Position numbers and translations under genes: made by a program. A DNA stretch of 64,000 nucleotides. Origin: Paramecium sonneborni. Lineage: Eukaryota; Ciliophora; Oligohymenophorea; Peniculida; Parameciidae. The stretch is from positions 144,804 through 208,803 of the forward strand of contig CAJJDN010000168.1 of the NCBI GenBank assembly GCA_905182985.1, given 5' to 3'. Positions 1-12,417 of the stretch are shown here, one piece after another. The notes below the pieces were generated by a model. That model saw nothing but the letters and a program-made list of their open reading frames with translations. It ran no database searches and was not told where the DNA came from. Position 1 is the stretch's first letter, and the number at the start of each line of letters is the position of its first letter.

Positions 1-45
1 GTTAAGAATATAGAATCAAGTTCAGATTTGAAACATCTCAAATGA
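1..45 (+). pseudogene. Duplicate 3' tail of the COMMD gene at the window edge
   Basis: Bases 1-63 are identical to 1257-1319. Bases 1-45 encode the last 14 codons and the TGA stop of the COMM-domain gene whose full copy ends at 1301. The match stops exactly where the run of N begins. Either an assembler placed the same contig end twice, or a recent tandem copy lies to the left. The exact boundary with the gap favours an artefact. Confidence 0.7.
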
Positions 46-63
46 TGTATAATTATTTTTAAA

Positions 64-193
64 NNNNNNNNNNNNNNNNNNNNNNNNNNNNNNNNNNNNN
101 NNNNNNNNNNNNNNNNNNNNNNNNNNNNNNNNNNNNNNNNNNNNNNNNNNNNNNNNNNNNNNNNNNNNNNNNNNNNNNNNNNNNNNNNNNNNN
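64..193. other. Assembly gap (130 N)
   Basis: There are 130 consecutive undetermined bases. The left flank duplicates sequence found 1.2 kb to the right, so the gap size and its placement should not be trusted. Confidence 0.99.
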
Positions 194-680
194 TTACAAC
201 AATTGCCCATTTATTATTTAAATTAACATGTAATTTTACAATCTAACTAATTTAATAAAATTAATATATATTATAATCATATATAAGTAAACAATGTATG
301 CTTCCTAATTAAAAAGCAGTACATCATCTTAAACCAAATTAAAAAAAATAATAATAACTAAGATTATTAAAAATACATATCTAATAGAGTGTTCATTTAA
401 TATGAGAACAGGAAGAAAAGATATGAGAAAGATAAATTAAATCTATGAGAAGAAACTTTATGAATGATATTATGAAATTAGAATAATTAGATTAATTTAG
501 TGATTAAATTATAATATATGTGATCATTGTAGTATTATTATTATAGAATTCTTTCTTATTGGATTCTATTTAATCTTATTCTTAAATGAACATTAAAAAG
601 AGTCTTGTTTTTATCTCATATTTTAATTAAACACAATTTGTTAATTAAAAAATATCAATATATAATTACAATAAGAATAG
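194..680. other. Intergenic, no gene seen
   Basis: This AT-rich stretch shows no convincing reading frame on either strand with TGA as the only stop. It contains one perfect 10-bp inverted repeat (391-400 and 582-591), which is too short to call an element. It probably holds the promoter of the COMMD gene at 681. Confidence 0.6.
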
Positions 681-1301
681 ATGAATATTTAAGAAAACAA
701 AAATATACCTGAAGAAGTATCTAAGGGATTGAGCTCATTAGCTAAAGATCCATATACTTTATAAAATTTTGATAAACTATCTAAATGTGTATTTATGAAT
801 TTGGCTGGAGAAGAAAATAATACAAAAATATTGGATCAATTGAATACAGAACCTTTAACAAATGAATTGTTTAATATGATTTTGTTATTTACAGTTCAAT
901 GCATAAAGTTATAATTAATGGAAATTGAAATTTCCACTAATTTATATGATTATGGATTTGAGTAAACAATTGTAGATGGATATATAAAGAAGTTTTCTTA
1001 ATTTAAATAATTTATTAATGATCCTGATAATGCTATAATTGCTGCAAATTTTGAATCTAAAATAGGATTTAATTACTTGGTTGATGTGGATTGGTAATAA
1101 GAAATAGTAGTGTCTTCTAAATATGCAAATAAAGTGTATTAAGAAATATATAAAATATAACTTCATACTAAAACCATAGAAAAAAAAGATAAAGACATTG
1201 TATTCAAGTGCACTTTACCCTAATTAATCGAAATAAACAATCAATTAGGAATGATGGTTAAGAATATAGAATCAAGTTCAGATTTGAAACATCTCAAATG
1301 A
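681..1301 (+). CDS. COMM-domain (COMMD) protein
   Basis: This intronless frame of 206 codons has many TAA/TAG codons read as Gln and ends at a TGA. The C-terminal third carries the COMM-domain pattern: a VDVDW core near residue 137, a strand of small and hydrophobic residues, then a leucine-rich final helix of the type PQLIEINNQLG. COMMD proteins are subunits of the Commander/CCC complex, which recycles membrane cargo from endosomes and affects copper handling and NF-kB. Which COMMD paralogue this is cannot be settled by eye. The stop lies 18 bases from the stop of the convergent kinase gene. The start is the first ATG after a TGA-rich upstream region. Confidence 0.8.
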
Positions 1302-1319
1302 TGTATAATTATTTTTAAA

Positions 1320-2523
1320 TCATTAATTAATGTTAAGCCAGCCTTCTAAATATTATAGACTCACATCTTCATATTATTTAATAAAGGGATGTTCCTAAAA
1401 TAATTAAAATAATTATATATACCAACAATTCTGCCGCACTTTTTCTCTATCCAGGATCTTTTTATAGGCACATTGCAATGAAATCAGCTCCAACCTAAGA
1501 AAAATCAGAAGGCGAAGGAGGAGCAGGCCTAGAAACTATGTATTCTTTGATTTCCCAAAAACCAAGTTAGTGAGTTAATTCATTAGATCCAGGATGAGGA
1601 TAAGGGAAAACTCCCCAAGCACATTCAAGTAAAGAGAGTCCCAAAGACCAAACATCAGTATTAGAAGAGTAGGGCTCACATAGAAATCTTTCTGGTGACA
1701 TATACGTCACTGTTCCAACCCAAGTACTTCTCTAATCTTATGTATTTAATAACTGACCACTCACACCAAAATCTGATATTTTCACTTCTCCTTAACTATT
1801 TATCAATAAATTTGAAGGTTTAATATCTCTATGAATGATTTTCTTAGTTCTATGTAAATAATCCAAACCTTTTAAAAGTTAATAAGCTATTAATCCTAAC
1901 ATGCCTTCAGGAATTTTTCCTTATTTCTTAATTACATCTTACAATGTTCCTAAATTCATGAATTCTAATGCTATAGCCACTGAAGCTCCTTCTAAAAATG
2001 CACCATAACATCTTATGATGTTTTAATGATCACAGCTGACCAATGTTTCCAGTTCTAAATTTACTTATTTAGTAAACTTTTCATCATTCACTATTTGTAT
2101 TGTCTACTATTTACAATCAATACTTTAAGTGCAACGAGCATGTTTGTTGGTCTATGTAATGCTTTTATTACTCTCCCACTTGAACCTTAACCTAGATCAT
2201 CTATTGATATTAAATCCTCTAATTTAATTTAATATCTTTCATTTTGATATTGATGCTATTGTTATACTTTTTTTTTTGGATCTTCTTTTGGCAGCGGTAT
2301 AAAAAAGCCATCAGCATCTTTCATGTGTTATTGAGCTGAAAATCTCTTACAATCAAATAATATATACTATTGGTACAAAAAATTCTTAAGGACTAGATCT
2401 GGGGTCTATAATTTTATTTAATAAATTGGCATGTGGTATTATGATAGTAAGTTCTTCCTCCATTTCCATATCTTTCCAATTAATTTTTGGTAATGGTTGA
2501 GAAATGTTTATTTTTTTGCTCAT
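1320..2523 (-). CDS. MAP kinase kinase (STE7/MEK-like)
   Basis: Three short introns (31, 20 and 28 nt) give 374 residues. Kinase landmarks appear in order: a glycine loop GQGSSG, the catalytic loop [10 protein letters not shown], the DFGVSG magnesium motif, an activation segment with S/T around RSTWVGT, and the MSPER motif. The DFGVSG and STWVGT..YMSPER combination is characteristic of MAP kinase kinases, which phosphorylate MAP kinases on Thr and Tyr. The N-terminal ~85 residues are poorly conserved and may hold the MAPK docking site. The start ATG follows a short AT-rich leader, 76 bases from the stop of the next minus-strand gene. Function is inferred from motifs and the substrate is unknown. 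Confidence 0.88.
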
Positions 2524-2599
2524 AAGTAATAATTATATATAAACTAATGAATAACTTTATGATAAAAGAATTGTTTTTAATATTGGAAATATTGATAAT

Positions 2600-4037
2600 T
2601 CATTATCTATAATGAATATTAATGGTTGTTCCTTCAATAGAAAATACTTTTCGAAGTTTTTTGACAGGTGATTATTTTAAAGAAGTTTATGATGTTTTTG
2701 TCATGATAGTACTTGATGCTCTATTAAGTTTTTCCAGTGGAGGTTCTGAAATAAGAACACTTTCACATTATCTTTTTAATTTGGCATTTAATTCCTCCTA
2801 TTATTATTTTTGCTTTTTTCTTCTTTTTTCTGTAAATGTTTGACCCAATTTAAAAAATTCAATTTTGCGTTAAGATATAACAAGATTTTGTTTTTCCAAA
2901 ATTTCTTTATGTTTTAGTTTTTTTTCTTCAAAATCCATAGTATCTTGAATATTAGTGACTCTCTTAACACAAGGAGATAGACGTATTTTCTAATACTTAG
3001 GTTTAATTAATAAATCCAATAATTGCATTTTAACAGATTAAGTTCTTCTACATTTAGTTTTTTCTTCATGACATTCAATAAGATTATTTAATCTCTCTTA
3101 TCTCCAACTAGCTTTTTGTTCTAGGATAAATAAGATGAGAATACATAATTATAATTTGTACAATATTTTAGATTCAGGATGCCAATCTAACATTCTATTT
3201 AAAACTTGTCTTCCAATTACAAGAACTTCGGCTCTAGCTGAAACACATTTAGCATTGCATGTATGATAATCAGAATCATCTCCAAAGAGTGCACCAATAT
3301 CTAAGGAACTAAGATGATATGTTTAATTATCACGAGTTGAAGTCATCTCAATTTATCCATTCATTATTAAAAAGACCTAAACATTCTTTTATCCTTCTTA
3401 ATATAAGAATTCTTCTTGATGATATATTCTACTCTTGAATTCATAACTTAATGCTCTCAACTCTCCATCAGTCCAACAATTAAATATTGACTATTCTTCT
3501 AATATTTTTAATTTTTATAAAACTGGTACTGATTTTCCAATAAATTTAACAAACTGTTGTTTATCCATACATATAAATTAACAAAAGGTTTTACAAATAA
3601 TGGTACATGACACTTATCCATTATCTAATAATGACATATCCCCAAAATGATCTCCTGGATTCAAATCTTTAAAACTGAAAGCGCTAAATAAAGTATCATC
3701 CTCATAATTTGGAACTGTTTCCTTTAAATAACCTTAACTTGTTTACTTTCTCTTAATCAATCATCATTTATGCCTTACGATTCTTAGGTTTGTAGCTCAC
3801 CAATGAAACTTATCCTTACAAAATCATGTAAAACCGCACTCCCTATTGTCCTTTACGAATTACTCTCTCTCCTGTCCTGCAGTATATTGTATACAAGAAT
3901 TCACAAAACTTATTGTATTTCTCGAATCCTTCCTTTGTGATCATGTCTCTACAGTATTGAAATCGTTGCATCAGTGCACTTACTTGCAAAACCTCAAGTT
4001 ACGACCGCTATTTGGATCTCATTTAGGTGAGGGACAT
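2600..4037 (-). CDS. Protein with two cyclic-nucleotide-binding domains
   Basis: This gene encodes about 462 residues after removing introns of 25 and 24 nt. Two cNMP-binding folds are visible. The first has VIRKGQQG and YMILQGQVSLV, followed by a phosphate-binding-cassette-like stretch PGDHFGDMSLLDNG. The second has LYQEGQ and LIMNGQIEMT, then SSLDIGALFGDDSDY. The second cassette lacks the usual Arg, so it may not bind nucleotide. The C-terminal ~170 residues are basic and probably coiled. The protein may be a regulatory-subunit-like cAMP/cGMP sensor, but no kinase or channel domain is attached. The first ~90 codons lie in a stretch that is richer in G+C and uses CAA for Gln. The start could also be the ATG at 4022. 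Confidence 0.75.
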
Positions 4038-4301
4038 TACGACTTCAACAATGCTATTCTTCCAGGTACATTTTTACGAATCACCCAAAGTAAGAATCGC
4101 ACCGATTAACGAAATTTAGTTGACATTTATTATTAATATTATTATTATTATTTTGTATGATTACTATTTATTTTTCTTTTTTCTTTTTATCTTAACCTTA
4201 TTATCATTTCAATTAATTAACAAAATTTCAACATCATGAAAATTAATACAATACCAAACTTGCACAGAATATTTAAGATTTTTAATTAATTTATAAACTA
4301 T

Positions 4302-5798
4302 ATGCTTCGTCTAGCTTTTAAGCAATTATCACGACAATCTTTCTCATAAAAAATGAAAATTTATGAACTATTATTTGAAAGAGGTTTAAAATTCTTTAAT
4401 CAAAGTACCTAAACAAATTTAATTCTCTAGATTAATATCAAAGTGCAATAGATTAATTTGAGATATGTATGTCAGTATTTGTAGAAGTCAAACAATCAAA
4501 ACGATGGGAGGAAACAAAATTTGAAGATTTGAGTAGTAAACATCACCCTGAACAATAATAAATAAATGGTACATATTATTAATTAAGTTTGTTTTTAAGA
4601 CCTTTGGAAGAAATTATTCGAATTAATGGGTAAATGTTATTATGTTTTGCATGAATAAGCAGCTTGTACTAAGATGTGTGATTATTGGTAATAATTGAAT
4701 CCTTTATGTGCAGGGGCTTTTATTTTAAGAGCAAAAGTACTAAACATTTAGATAAATTAGTCTCGGTTTTTATCGGAGTAACTTACATAATTAGATTGCT
4801 AAATGATTTATAAAGATTTAAATTTCGCACAGAAATTGGATCCTAATAATGAAGGCATAGCAAAAGTCTACGATATGATAAAGGCTAAATAATAAAAGTT
4901 TAAAGAATATGACAATGACAAAGAATTATATTCTGAATATTTAGATGAAACTTCTCAATATAATATTGATGAAGAAGAAGAAGAAGATGAATTACCTTAA
5001 GATTTTATGGCCTAATTGGCATATTAAGATAATGACTAAGAACTTAGTTATGAATAAGATCCTAAGAAACCTATTCCTATTGAAGTGTAAGAATTAGGAC
5101 GATTTATTGAAACTAGAGGAATGGACATGGTGAAAACATATTAACATAACGGCTAGTTGAGAGAAGCAGAAGACTTAAGAGATAAACTTTAAAAGGCATT
5201 GATTGCTAAGAAATAATTGGAGAAGATCTCATAATTAGATTTTAACAGGCCTAAAAAAGTAAAGATTACATCAATTTAAGAAATTATATTAATTTGCTCA
5301 AAACTTTGGTATAGATTTACTGGATCCCTAAGTGTAGAATGAGTTTAAAAAAATTTAAGAACAAAACTTGGAAGACATTCGACAATGGCTTAAATAGAAT
5401 TAATGGAATTATGTTGATAAAGCTACTTAGATTTAATAGTAAGAAAAAGCTCGATAAGAGTTAGCTAAACTATAATTTAAAAGGAAAATTATCCCTTAAA
5501 AAGTAATTCAACATATATAAATAATCTCAGCATGCTAAACATAAATTTTTCAAAAAAGCATAGATTGGCATATCAATTCAACCAAGTAGCTCTAATCCCT
5601 CTATAATCAATACAAATCTTTAAGCTTTTGAATAAAATAATTCTGCTTTCAATAATTAAAGTATTTATTTAGCAAACTTAATTAGCTTCAACTCAAGAAG
5701 AATAGACATCTAATCTAAATTGTATCATTAATTTCTCTATTCTATTACTTACAGCCATCACAATCATATCAACATTATATTATTAATTCATAGGATGA
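4302..5798 (+). CDS. TPR-like protein with C-terminal membrane anchor
   Basis: Five introns (26, 31, 22, 28 and 25 nt) join a 454-residue protein. Helical repeat segments with TPR-like spacing are visible at the N-terminus (alternating small and aromatic residues, LKFFNQNQYQSAIDQFE) and around residues 70-160, the latter ending in KLDPNN. An acidic run of glutamates follows. The last ~25 residues form a hydrophobic segment (FSILLLTAITIISTLYY) just before the TGA, as in tail-anchored proteins. TPR plus tail anchor suggests a co-chaperone or receptor on an organelle surface, as in FKBP8 or Tom-type receptors, but no peptidyl-prolyl isomerase domain is seen. The 3' end depends on the last two introns being real. 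Confidence 0.6.
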
Positions 5799-6240
5799 CC
5801 AAATTAAATTAATGTACATTGAACTTTTCAAATAATAATATTTTTGAATTTGAAAAAAAATTTTAATTAAATAAAATAATTCTGCTTCATCATCATCTAA
5901 TATTACAAAATGATTTATAACTTATTCTTTTTCCACCTTTAAATTTCTAAAATATATAGCGTTACGGGAAATGAACAATTAGAAAATACTTTAAACAAAC
6001 CCAAAAAAATTAAAAATGAGAGTTTTAAAGTGAAACAAAGGAAGCATTGGTTAAAATCATAGCAATGAATAAAGTGACTACCAGAAGCAAGTAGAACTTA
6101 TTTTATATTTCAATTTTTATATAAATACGTATACAAGATTTTTTCATTAATTAAATTAAAAAAGAAAAAAAAAGGAAATCAATTCTATTAGACTAGCAAT
6201 AGTATTAGAGTAAAGGTAATGACTCAAATTGCAACAAGTA
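5799..6240. other. Intergenic, ambiguous short frames only
   Basis: Overlapping open frames exist on both strands: a 52-codon plus-strand frame at 5910-6068, and a minus-strand frame ending at 5769. Neither shows a recognisable family. With TGA as the only stop in such AT-rich DNA, frames of 50-100 codons arise by chance. No gene is called. Confidence 0.5.
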
Positions 6241-6540
6241 CCTTTTAAAATTCGAAAATAGAATAATGTTGGATCAAGAGCAACAAAATTAGCATTTATA
6301 GGAGATAATTTCTTTGTGAAACTTGAGATTCTCAGATATTGATAAATATCAGGAGTCTAATCCAACTATTGCATTTTAATCATCAATTTGTCTTATAATA
6401 ATTTGTCACAACAACTGGTTAGAATATTTATTCTTTAATTGGAACTGAAGTATGGTACAATGATAATGGATTGAACAAGAAAGCAACACAAATTAATGAG
6501 AATCTCTTATTTTTGTCATTATGCAATTATTAAATTATAA
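6241..6540 (+). pseudogene. Possible decayed WD40 (coronin-like) fragment
   Basis: Short pieces in shifting frames read like a WD-repeat of the coronin type: VGSRATKLAFIGDNFF, then a piece FSDIDKYQE where coronins have GFSK..ER, then LVRIYSLIG. The pieces need frame changes to join, there is no start codon, and the expected TTG before FS is damaged. This looks like the remnant of a duplicated gene, a common fate in Paramecium after whole-genome duplication. The assignment is tentative. Confidence 0.3.
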
Positions 6541-6694
6541 AACTTTCTTTTTTTTGTCTGTAATTAAGAACAACTTAAAGTTACTCAATTTTCTTATTTA
6601 TATATAAATTTATATTTGAATATATTTTTTTTCTTTTATAGAATTGATTGGACATATAGTTTATAAATATTAAATAGTATTTTAATATAATAAA

Positions 6695-9275
6695 ATGAAA
6701 ATCAAAGATCACCATAAAGTGAAATCTATACATACAGTTTAAGAAGTTTCAAATACTAAGACATTTTTCATTGGAAGAACAACTTAAAGATCCTTTATGA
6801 AGAATACATTGCCTTTACTACCTATAGCTTAAATTTGTTAGATTTAAGTGCCTGCACCATTAAGTGGAAGGGTAGTTTCAAGAAAGTTAATGAAGGGAAT
6901 ATCCATAAAAACTTTAGGAAGTGTTGGAGAAGATGAAACCTAACATTAGCAGTCTCTTTTCCAACTAATCGTTTCACCATAATTCAAGAATATTATTTCT
7001 GAAGAAAAATAAAAGAAGGATGAGGGAAATCATTTTACATTAGATGGTCCAGTATAATTTAAGATTGAATGCAAATAAAAAATTTTCAAATAAGGAATGA
7101 AAATTGGAAATTACTTAATTTCTAAAGAAGACAATGTAAACATAAAAATATTCTTAAAAAAAATTCGATAAATAATGACTACTAGTCATATTTAGCATAA
7201 TGATATTCATACAAATGAAAATAGTTTTTTATCAGATAAATTCAAGACTTAAATGACAAGTCCTCGATTTACATTTACGAATCATTTATCTACAATTTAA
7301 TATCAGAATTAACCAACATCAATATAAAAAGCAGGAAGTACTATAATGCTGGATCCTATAGAAGAGAAAAAGGAATAACTTTAACCTACAACACAAATTA
7401 ACAGAAGAATATTGACTATATCTGTTTTTAATCCTGAAAATTAGGTAGGCGTCTATTCATTTAGTGTTCCAGATTATTGTGTGATATCAGAACAACATAA
7501 TGAAGAGTTATAGGTATTTAATGATTAACCAAAACATGTTTTAAAGTCAGCTTTATAATTTGTAATTACATTTTATATAATCCTAGATTACCTAATAAAC
7601 TAAAAAAAATACATCAAAATTTTCTAAATCCATATAAAAGATTATTGGTATAACTGATTAAGAGAATCTTAATGAAGATGTTCATCAATTCTATAATCTA
7701 GAAAAAGTAATTATTTTATGAAGTAAGACTAGTAGGTTCACGAAAATGTATTTATAAAATAAGATGTCTCGGATTTTTACAAAATTGGAGGAAAATATAT
7801 TAATGCATTTCTAATTAATTTAAGAAAAGCGTTCTTCTATCTCAATTCTAAAATTATGTGAAAGTTAATAATCTAGTCGACTCCAATCTTGTTATACTAG
7901 TCCAATCAATATCTATTCAGAACAATTATCCAATCCAATCTTTGAAGTTCAAGTAGAAAATTAAAATTTCATATTTAATGAAATCTATTGGTTTGATTAT
8001 TCATTTGATGATCATTCAAAATATAATATAGATAGCTTTAATAGTGATTTTACAGGTTATGATATTATTGAATGTTAATCCACACTTAAAATTACAAATT
8101 TTACTTCATATCTTAATTTTATAATTAGTAGTTTGGATGGATAAGCCAAAAATTTGATGCTTCAAGATGAAAACTTTACATGTGATATTAAAATAATTAA
8201 GGATTCAGAAAATTTAAATGATGACAAATAAATTAATAGAACAGTCAATTCTTTATATAGATATCTTAAAAAAAAGGATCATATAAAATAAGTCAATGTA
8301 ATGATGCATAGATATAATGAAATTTTAACTGGAATTTTTGAAGATGAACATGAAATTGATAATCTTATAAATAATTATGGTTTTACTGAAGTAGATGATT
8401 AAACAAATATTCAATAACCCACTAATAAAATCAATATCAAATTTACTAAACCTATCAAGAAAAAACCTTCAAATCATGATTAATCTCCTCCAAGTGAAAG
8501 ATCAAATTAAAAACATAATTCAAAAATTATATCACCTCGAAATTAAACAACTATTAATTAAAATAATACTTCTAAACCTCTTAAATAGTTACTTGAAGCT
8601 ACTTCCAGTTAAACCAGTGTTGTACATAGAAGGAGTGATTCTCCATAAGAAGATACAAGTATTAAAGAAACAAGTAATATAAATACTACTTAATCAAATA
8701 AAATGAAGGTTACATAGACGATGTAAAATACAACGATTCCAATTTCTTAAAAAGAGGAGACTGTAAAACCACTTGTGACGAAAAGTCAAGAGAGAAGAAA
8801 TGCTTTTATTTTGGCTTCAATGGGCAAACATGCTTTATAAATGAGAACTTAAATAACTGAAGCTTAGAGAAGATAATCTATTTAAACAATAGAGATTATA
8901 AAATTATTAATTGAAGAATAAAAATTATGTGAAGTATTATTAATAAATAATAAATATTTAGCTTGAAGAAGTATTCTCAAATAATCCTAATTAAGCAATA
9001 AATGAGCGTTTAAAAGAGAACAATACATATTTAATATTGGCAGCATAGACTGGGAATATTGAGATAGTGTAATTCTTATTACATAGAGGTGCTTAGATAA
9101 ATTTGTAAAATGTATTAATTTATATTTTTATGATTTATAAAAGAATGATGGAGATACTGCGTTACATAAAGCCATAGCTTATCACTTTTATAATGTTGCT
9201 GATATATTAATAGCTTAGGGAGCTCAAAATTTAAGAAATTGTTAAGGGTTGACTCCTTGGTAGTTAAATTAATGA
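6695..9275 (+). CDS. Ankyrin-repeat protein
   Basis: Introns of 25, 21, 28 and 32 nt give an 824-residue protein. The first ~650 residues are low in recognisable features, rich in Ser, Gln and charged residues. Ankyrin repeats occupy the C-terminus: LAAQTGNIEIVQFLLHRGA, then DTALHKAIAYHFYNVADIL, then a final LTPW cap. Such proteins act through binding partners, and nothing in the sequence names the partner. A Ser/Thr-rich, basic region near residues 560-680 could be a phosphorylated linker. The gene ends 90 bases before the NEK kinase on the same strand. Confidence 0.72.
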
Positions 9276-9365
9276 TTTTAATGTATTATTATAATTACTA
9301 ATAATAATTGGAATAAAAAATAATATTCACATAAATTAACTATATTAGAATGAATATTTAAAATA

Positions 9366-11506
9366 ATGGAATTTTATGAAATAGTAAAATCAATAGGGTC
9401 TGGTTCATTTGGCTAAGTGTATTTGGCTAGAAATAAAAGAGAAGATCGTCTATATGTGATTAAGCGTATAAAAATAAGAGACATGAGTTAGAAGGATCGT
9501 GAGAATACAGAAAATGAAGTTAGATTATTATAGAAATTGAGACATCCAAATATAGTGGCTTATAAGGATTCTTATTTAGATAGAGAATAATATTTAAATA
9601 TTGTGATGATTCATTGTGAAGGTGGAGATATATATTAAAAAATTCGAAATAAGAAAAGTTTTGCGGAATCTCAAATATTGGATTGGTTTGCATAAATGAC
9701 ATTGGCCTTATGTTATTTACATGAATAAAAAATTTTACATAGAGATTTAAAGACATAAAATATATTTTTAAAGAATGGTAGAGTAAGATTAGGAGATTTT
9801 GGAATAGCTAAAGTGCTTGATTCAACACGTGATTTAGCCAACACTTGTATAGGAACTCCATACTATATGAGTCCAGAATTATTTAAATATAAACCATATT
9901 CATATAAGAGTGATGTATGGGCACTCGGATGTTGTTTATATGAAATGTGTAATCTGAGACATGCTTTCGATGCCTAATCAATGAATGGTTTAGCCTTGAA
10001 AATATTAAAAGGATCTTATTCATCTATTAGTCCCTCCTATTCTAAAGCATTAAGAGATTTAATAAATAAAATGCTTAATACAAATCCTAAGGCTAGACCT
10101 ACAATTTAAGAAATAGTTCATAAACCAATCATTAAATTAAGGATTATTTATTATATGCTTGAAGTTTTTAGTGGTATTATTATTCATTATCAATCTTCTT
10201 AGAACCTTAATCAGCAGATTTAGATGATATGTATGTAGATACATTATATGAGCAAGCTGAATAAATAGGTGTATTACCACTTATTTAACACTATCAAAAA
10301 TAAATGGCTTAAGGTGCTACTATAGCAGATATTAAAAATGAATTAGAAAAAGGAGGAAGAGCAGAATAAAGAATGCTTATTTAAATATAAGAATAGGAAG
10401 CTCTTAAACTTAAACAATTAAAAAAAGAATAAATTGAAAAAAAAAAATTAGAAGAAGAAATTAAAAGATTAGAATAAAAAAAACAATTAAAAGTACCTAT
10501 ATAAAATACTAAAAATATTGAATCTAATACAAATACTAAAACTACAACAGAAAATATTACAAATAAATCAGAGAATACACAAAAAACAGAAATATAATAA
10601 AGATTAGATTATCATAGAGTGAGTTAGAGAAAGGTTTCTTTAGAAAGGGATAAAAGACCAAATGAAATAAGATATAAATAAAAAGAAAGAAGTTTATCAC
10701 TTGAAAAAGATAGATTGAGAGATGATAGTACTATTAGTGCTAAGGAAAAAGTTATTTAGAAAAAACAAAAAAGAGAAGAGGAAAAGACTATTTAAGAAGA
10801 AAAAGAAAGATAATAGATATATAAAGAAAGTTATTAAAATAGAAAAATAGCATAAGAAAGAAAATAAGCATAATATCGTTAATCAAAAGATAGTTCATTA
10901 AAAGTATAAGAAGAATATGATGATTCAGAAGATAGTGAAGGAGTTATGGCAATTTAAGAAATTGAAAATGAAGAAGAATATGAAGAAGAAGGAGATGTTG
11001 ATCAAAGACTTGATTTAATGAAAACTAGACTTAAAGATAAAACTTTAAAAATATAAGAAATTAGTTAGTCTCTATAATAAAATAGATAAGTATAAAATAT
11101 GTAAATAAAAGCATTAGAAAGTAATTATATTTAATTAATATAGCTGGTTAAGTGATTCCTTTAGTTGAAGAAGAATTAGAAAATGAAGATTAAGAAGATG
11201 AAGAATAAGGAGATTATGATGAATTAGATCAAGATGAAATTAAACCTATTAATTCTATTGTTGCTAGAATTCAAGATAGAATTAAGCTTTTAAGACATAG
11301 ATGTGAAGGTGGATTAGGTAATAATCTTGTTGAAAAAGCTTTATAATTAATGAAAACTAAATGTAAATATTTTTAAATATCATTTAGAATTCTCAACTTA
11401 AGATTTACGAAAATAACTTATTTAATTATTAGGAGATGAAAACATTGGTTATTGGTAACTTTTTGATTAAATTTTATATATGGAGGAGCTCCTCACAAAA
11501 TATTGA
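9366..11506 (+). CDS. NEK (NIMA-related) protein kinase with coiled-coil tail
   Basis: Introns of 29, 23 and 25 nt give 687 residues. The kinase domain is N-terminal (about 4-265): GSGSFGQVYLA, VIKRI, HRDLKTQNIFL, DFGIAK and GTPYYMSPE. HRDLKxxNIFL is typical of NEK kinases. A long Gln/Glu/Lys-rich coiled coil follows, then an acidic stretch. A conserved C-terminal block ([17 protein letters not shown] and [10 protein letters not shown]) is found in NEK1/NEK5-like kinases. NEKs of this type act at basal bodies and cilia, and ciliates have many. The convergent neighbour's stop is 51 bases away. Confidence 0.88.
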
Positions 11507-11556
11507 TTCATTTATTTATTGTTATTTAAATATAAATACAAAGATTAATCTTATTT

Positions 11557-12417
11557 TCATTACTTACGAGAAAAATATTCCTTTACTCCAAACGAAGAAC
11601 TATTCTATCTATTTATCACTAAATTATTTAGCTTTATTGGTGGCTTATATTTTGATTAATCTGTACTTTCAATTTTATTATAATTCAAGTAACTTCGAAG
11701 AATTTATTTTTAATTTTTCAATATTGCTATATCTGATTCTATTAGATGTTTCTCATTTTCAAATTTCTCCGCAAATTCAACTGTCTGTATTCTAATCCTA
11801 TTTAATTCCTTCTAATATTTGCTAACTCCCTCTTTTCTACTTGAATTCAATGATCTAGTAGGCATTTAGAATTAACAATATTTTCTAGAACTTTAAGAAT
11901 TTGGATATTCACTATTTATTGATTTTTGCTTTTATTATGATGAAAAAATTTGTTCTCCTATTTTATTTAAATTATTTGATTGTAATTATAAATTAAGACT
12001 GCAGATTTCTTCATCTTTCATCTTTAATTCAGAATTTAAATCTTCTATTTGCATTTAATATTTCAATTTCATTAAATTCATTGTTTTCTCAAAATTTTTT
12101 TGAGCTTAAAGTATCTATTCCTATAAGTGCAATTCTTTTTTAATGAATTATTTTTCGCAATTTCGTACTTTTTATTAAAGTTGAAATAATTAGTAAACTA
12201 ATTAACTATCATTCTTCATAATAGATTCATTTGAAGTTTAACGATTTGTTAAATTTGTTTTTAATTATTCTATTGAATGCTATTAAATATGGTTTACTTT
12301 AATTTAAGTTTACATCTAAGAATTTGTTGAATCATTTTCTCTTTATTTTTTTAAGTATGATTAAATCAGGTCTTCAGGAGTTTAATTTCTGATTAATTAT
12401 TATTAAGTTTAATTCAT
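11557..12417 (-). CDS. Coiled-coil protein, family unknown
   Basis: This intronless frame of 286 residues starts at an ATG with no earlier in-frame ATG. Heptad-like runs of Leu, Lys, Glu and Gln span about residues 85-150, and again near 190-240. A Ser/Asn-rich segment lies between them. No catalytic motif is visible. A structural or basal-body/cytoskeletal role is plausible but is inference only. Codon use (AAA, GAA, TAA/TAG for Gln) matches neighbouring real genes. Confidence 0.65.

Noticed and set aside
391..591. 10-bp perfect inverted repeat (GTTCATTTAA / TTAAATGAAC) 181 bp apart, as a possible small transposon or retained IES
   Set aside because: The arms stop at 10 bp, there is no TA-flanked IES consensus end and no target duplication. 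Such short matches are expected in AT-rich DNA.
3846..4109. Plus-strand open frame of 87 codons
   Set aside because: It is the reverse strand of the first exon of the double cNMP-binding gene, which has clear domain motifs in the minus frame.
5769..6049. Minus-strand frame overlapping the end of the TPR gene
   Set aside because: It overlaps the tail-anchor exon, carries no family motif, and competes with an equally weak plus-strand frame. Chance open frames of this length are common with one stop codon.
11436..11795. Plus-strand frame of 119 codons without any standard stop
   Set aside because: It overlaps the 3' end of the NEK kinase in another frame and the minus-strand coiled-coil gene. 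Its composition has no pattern.
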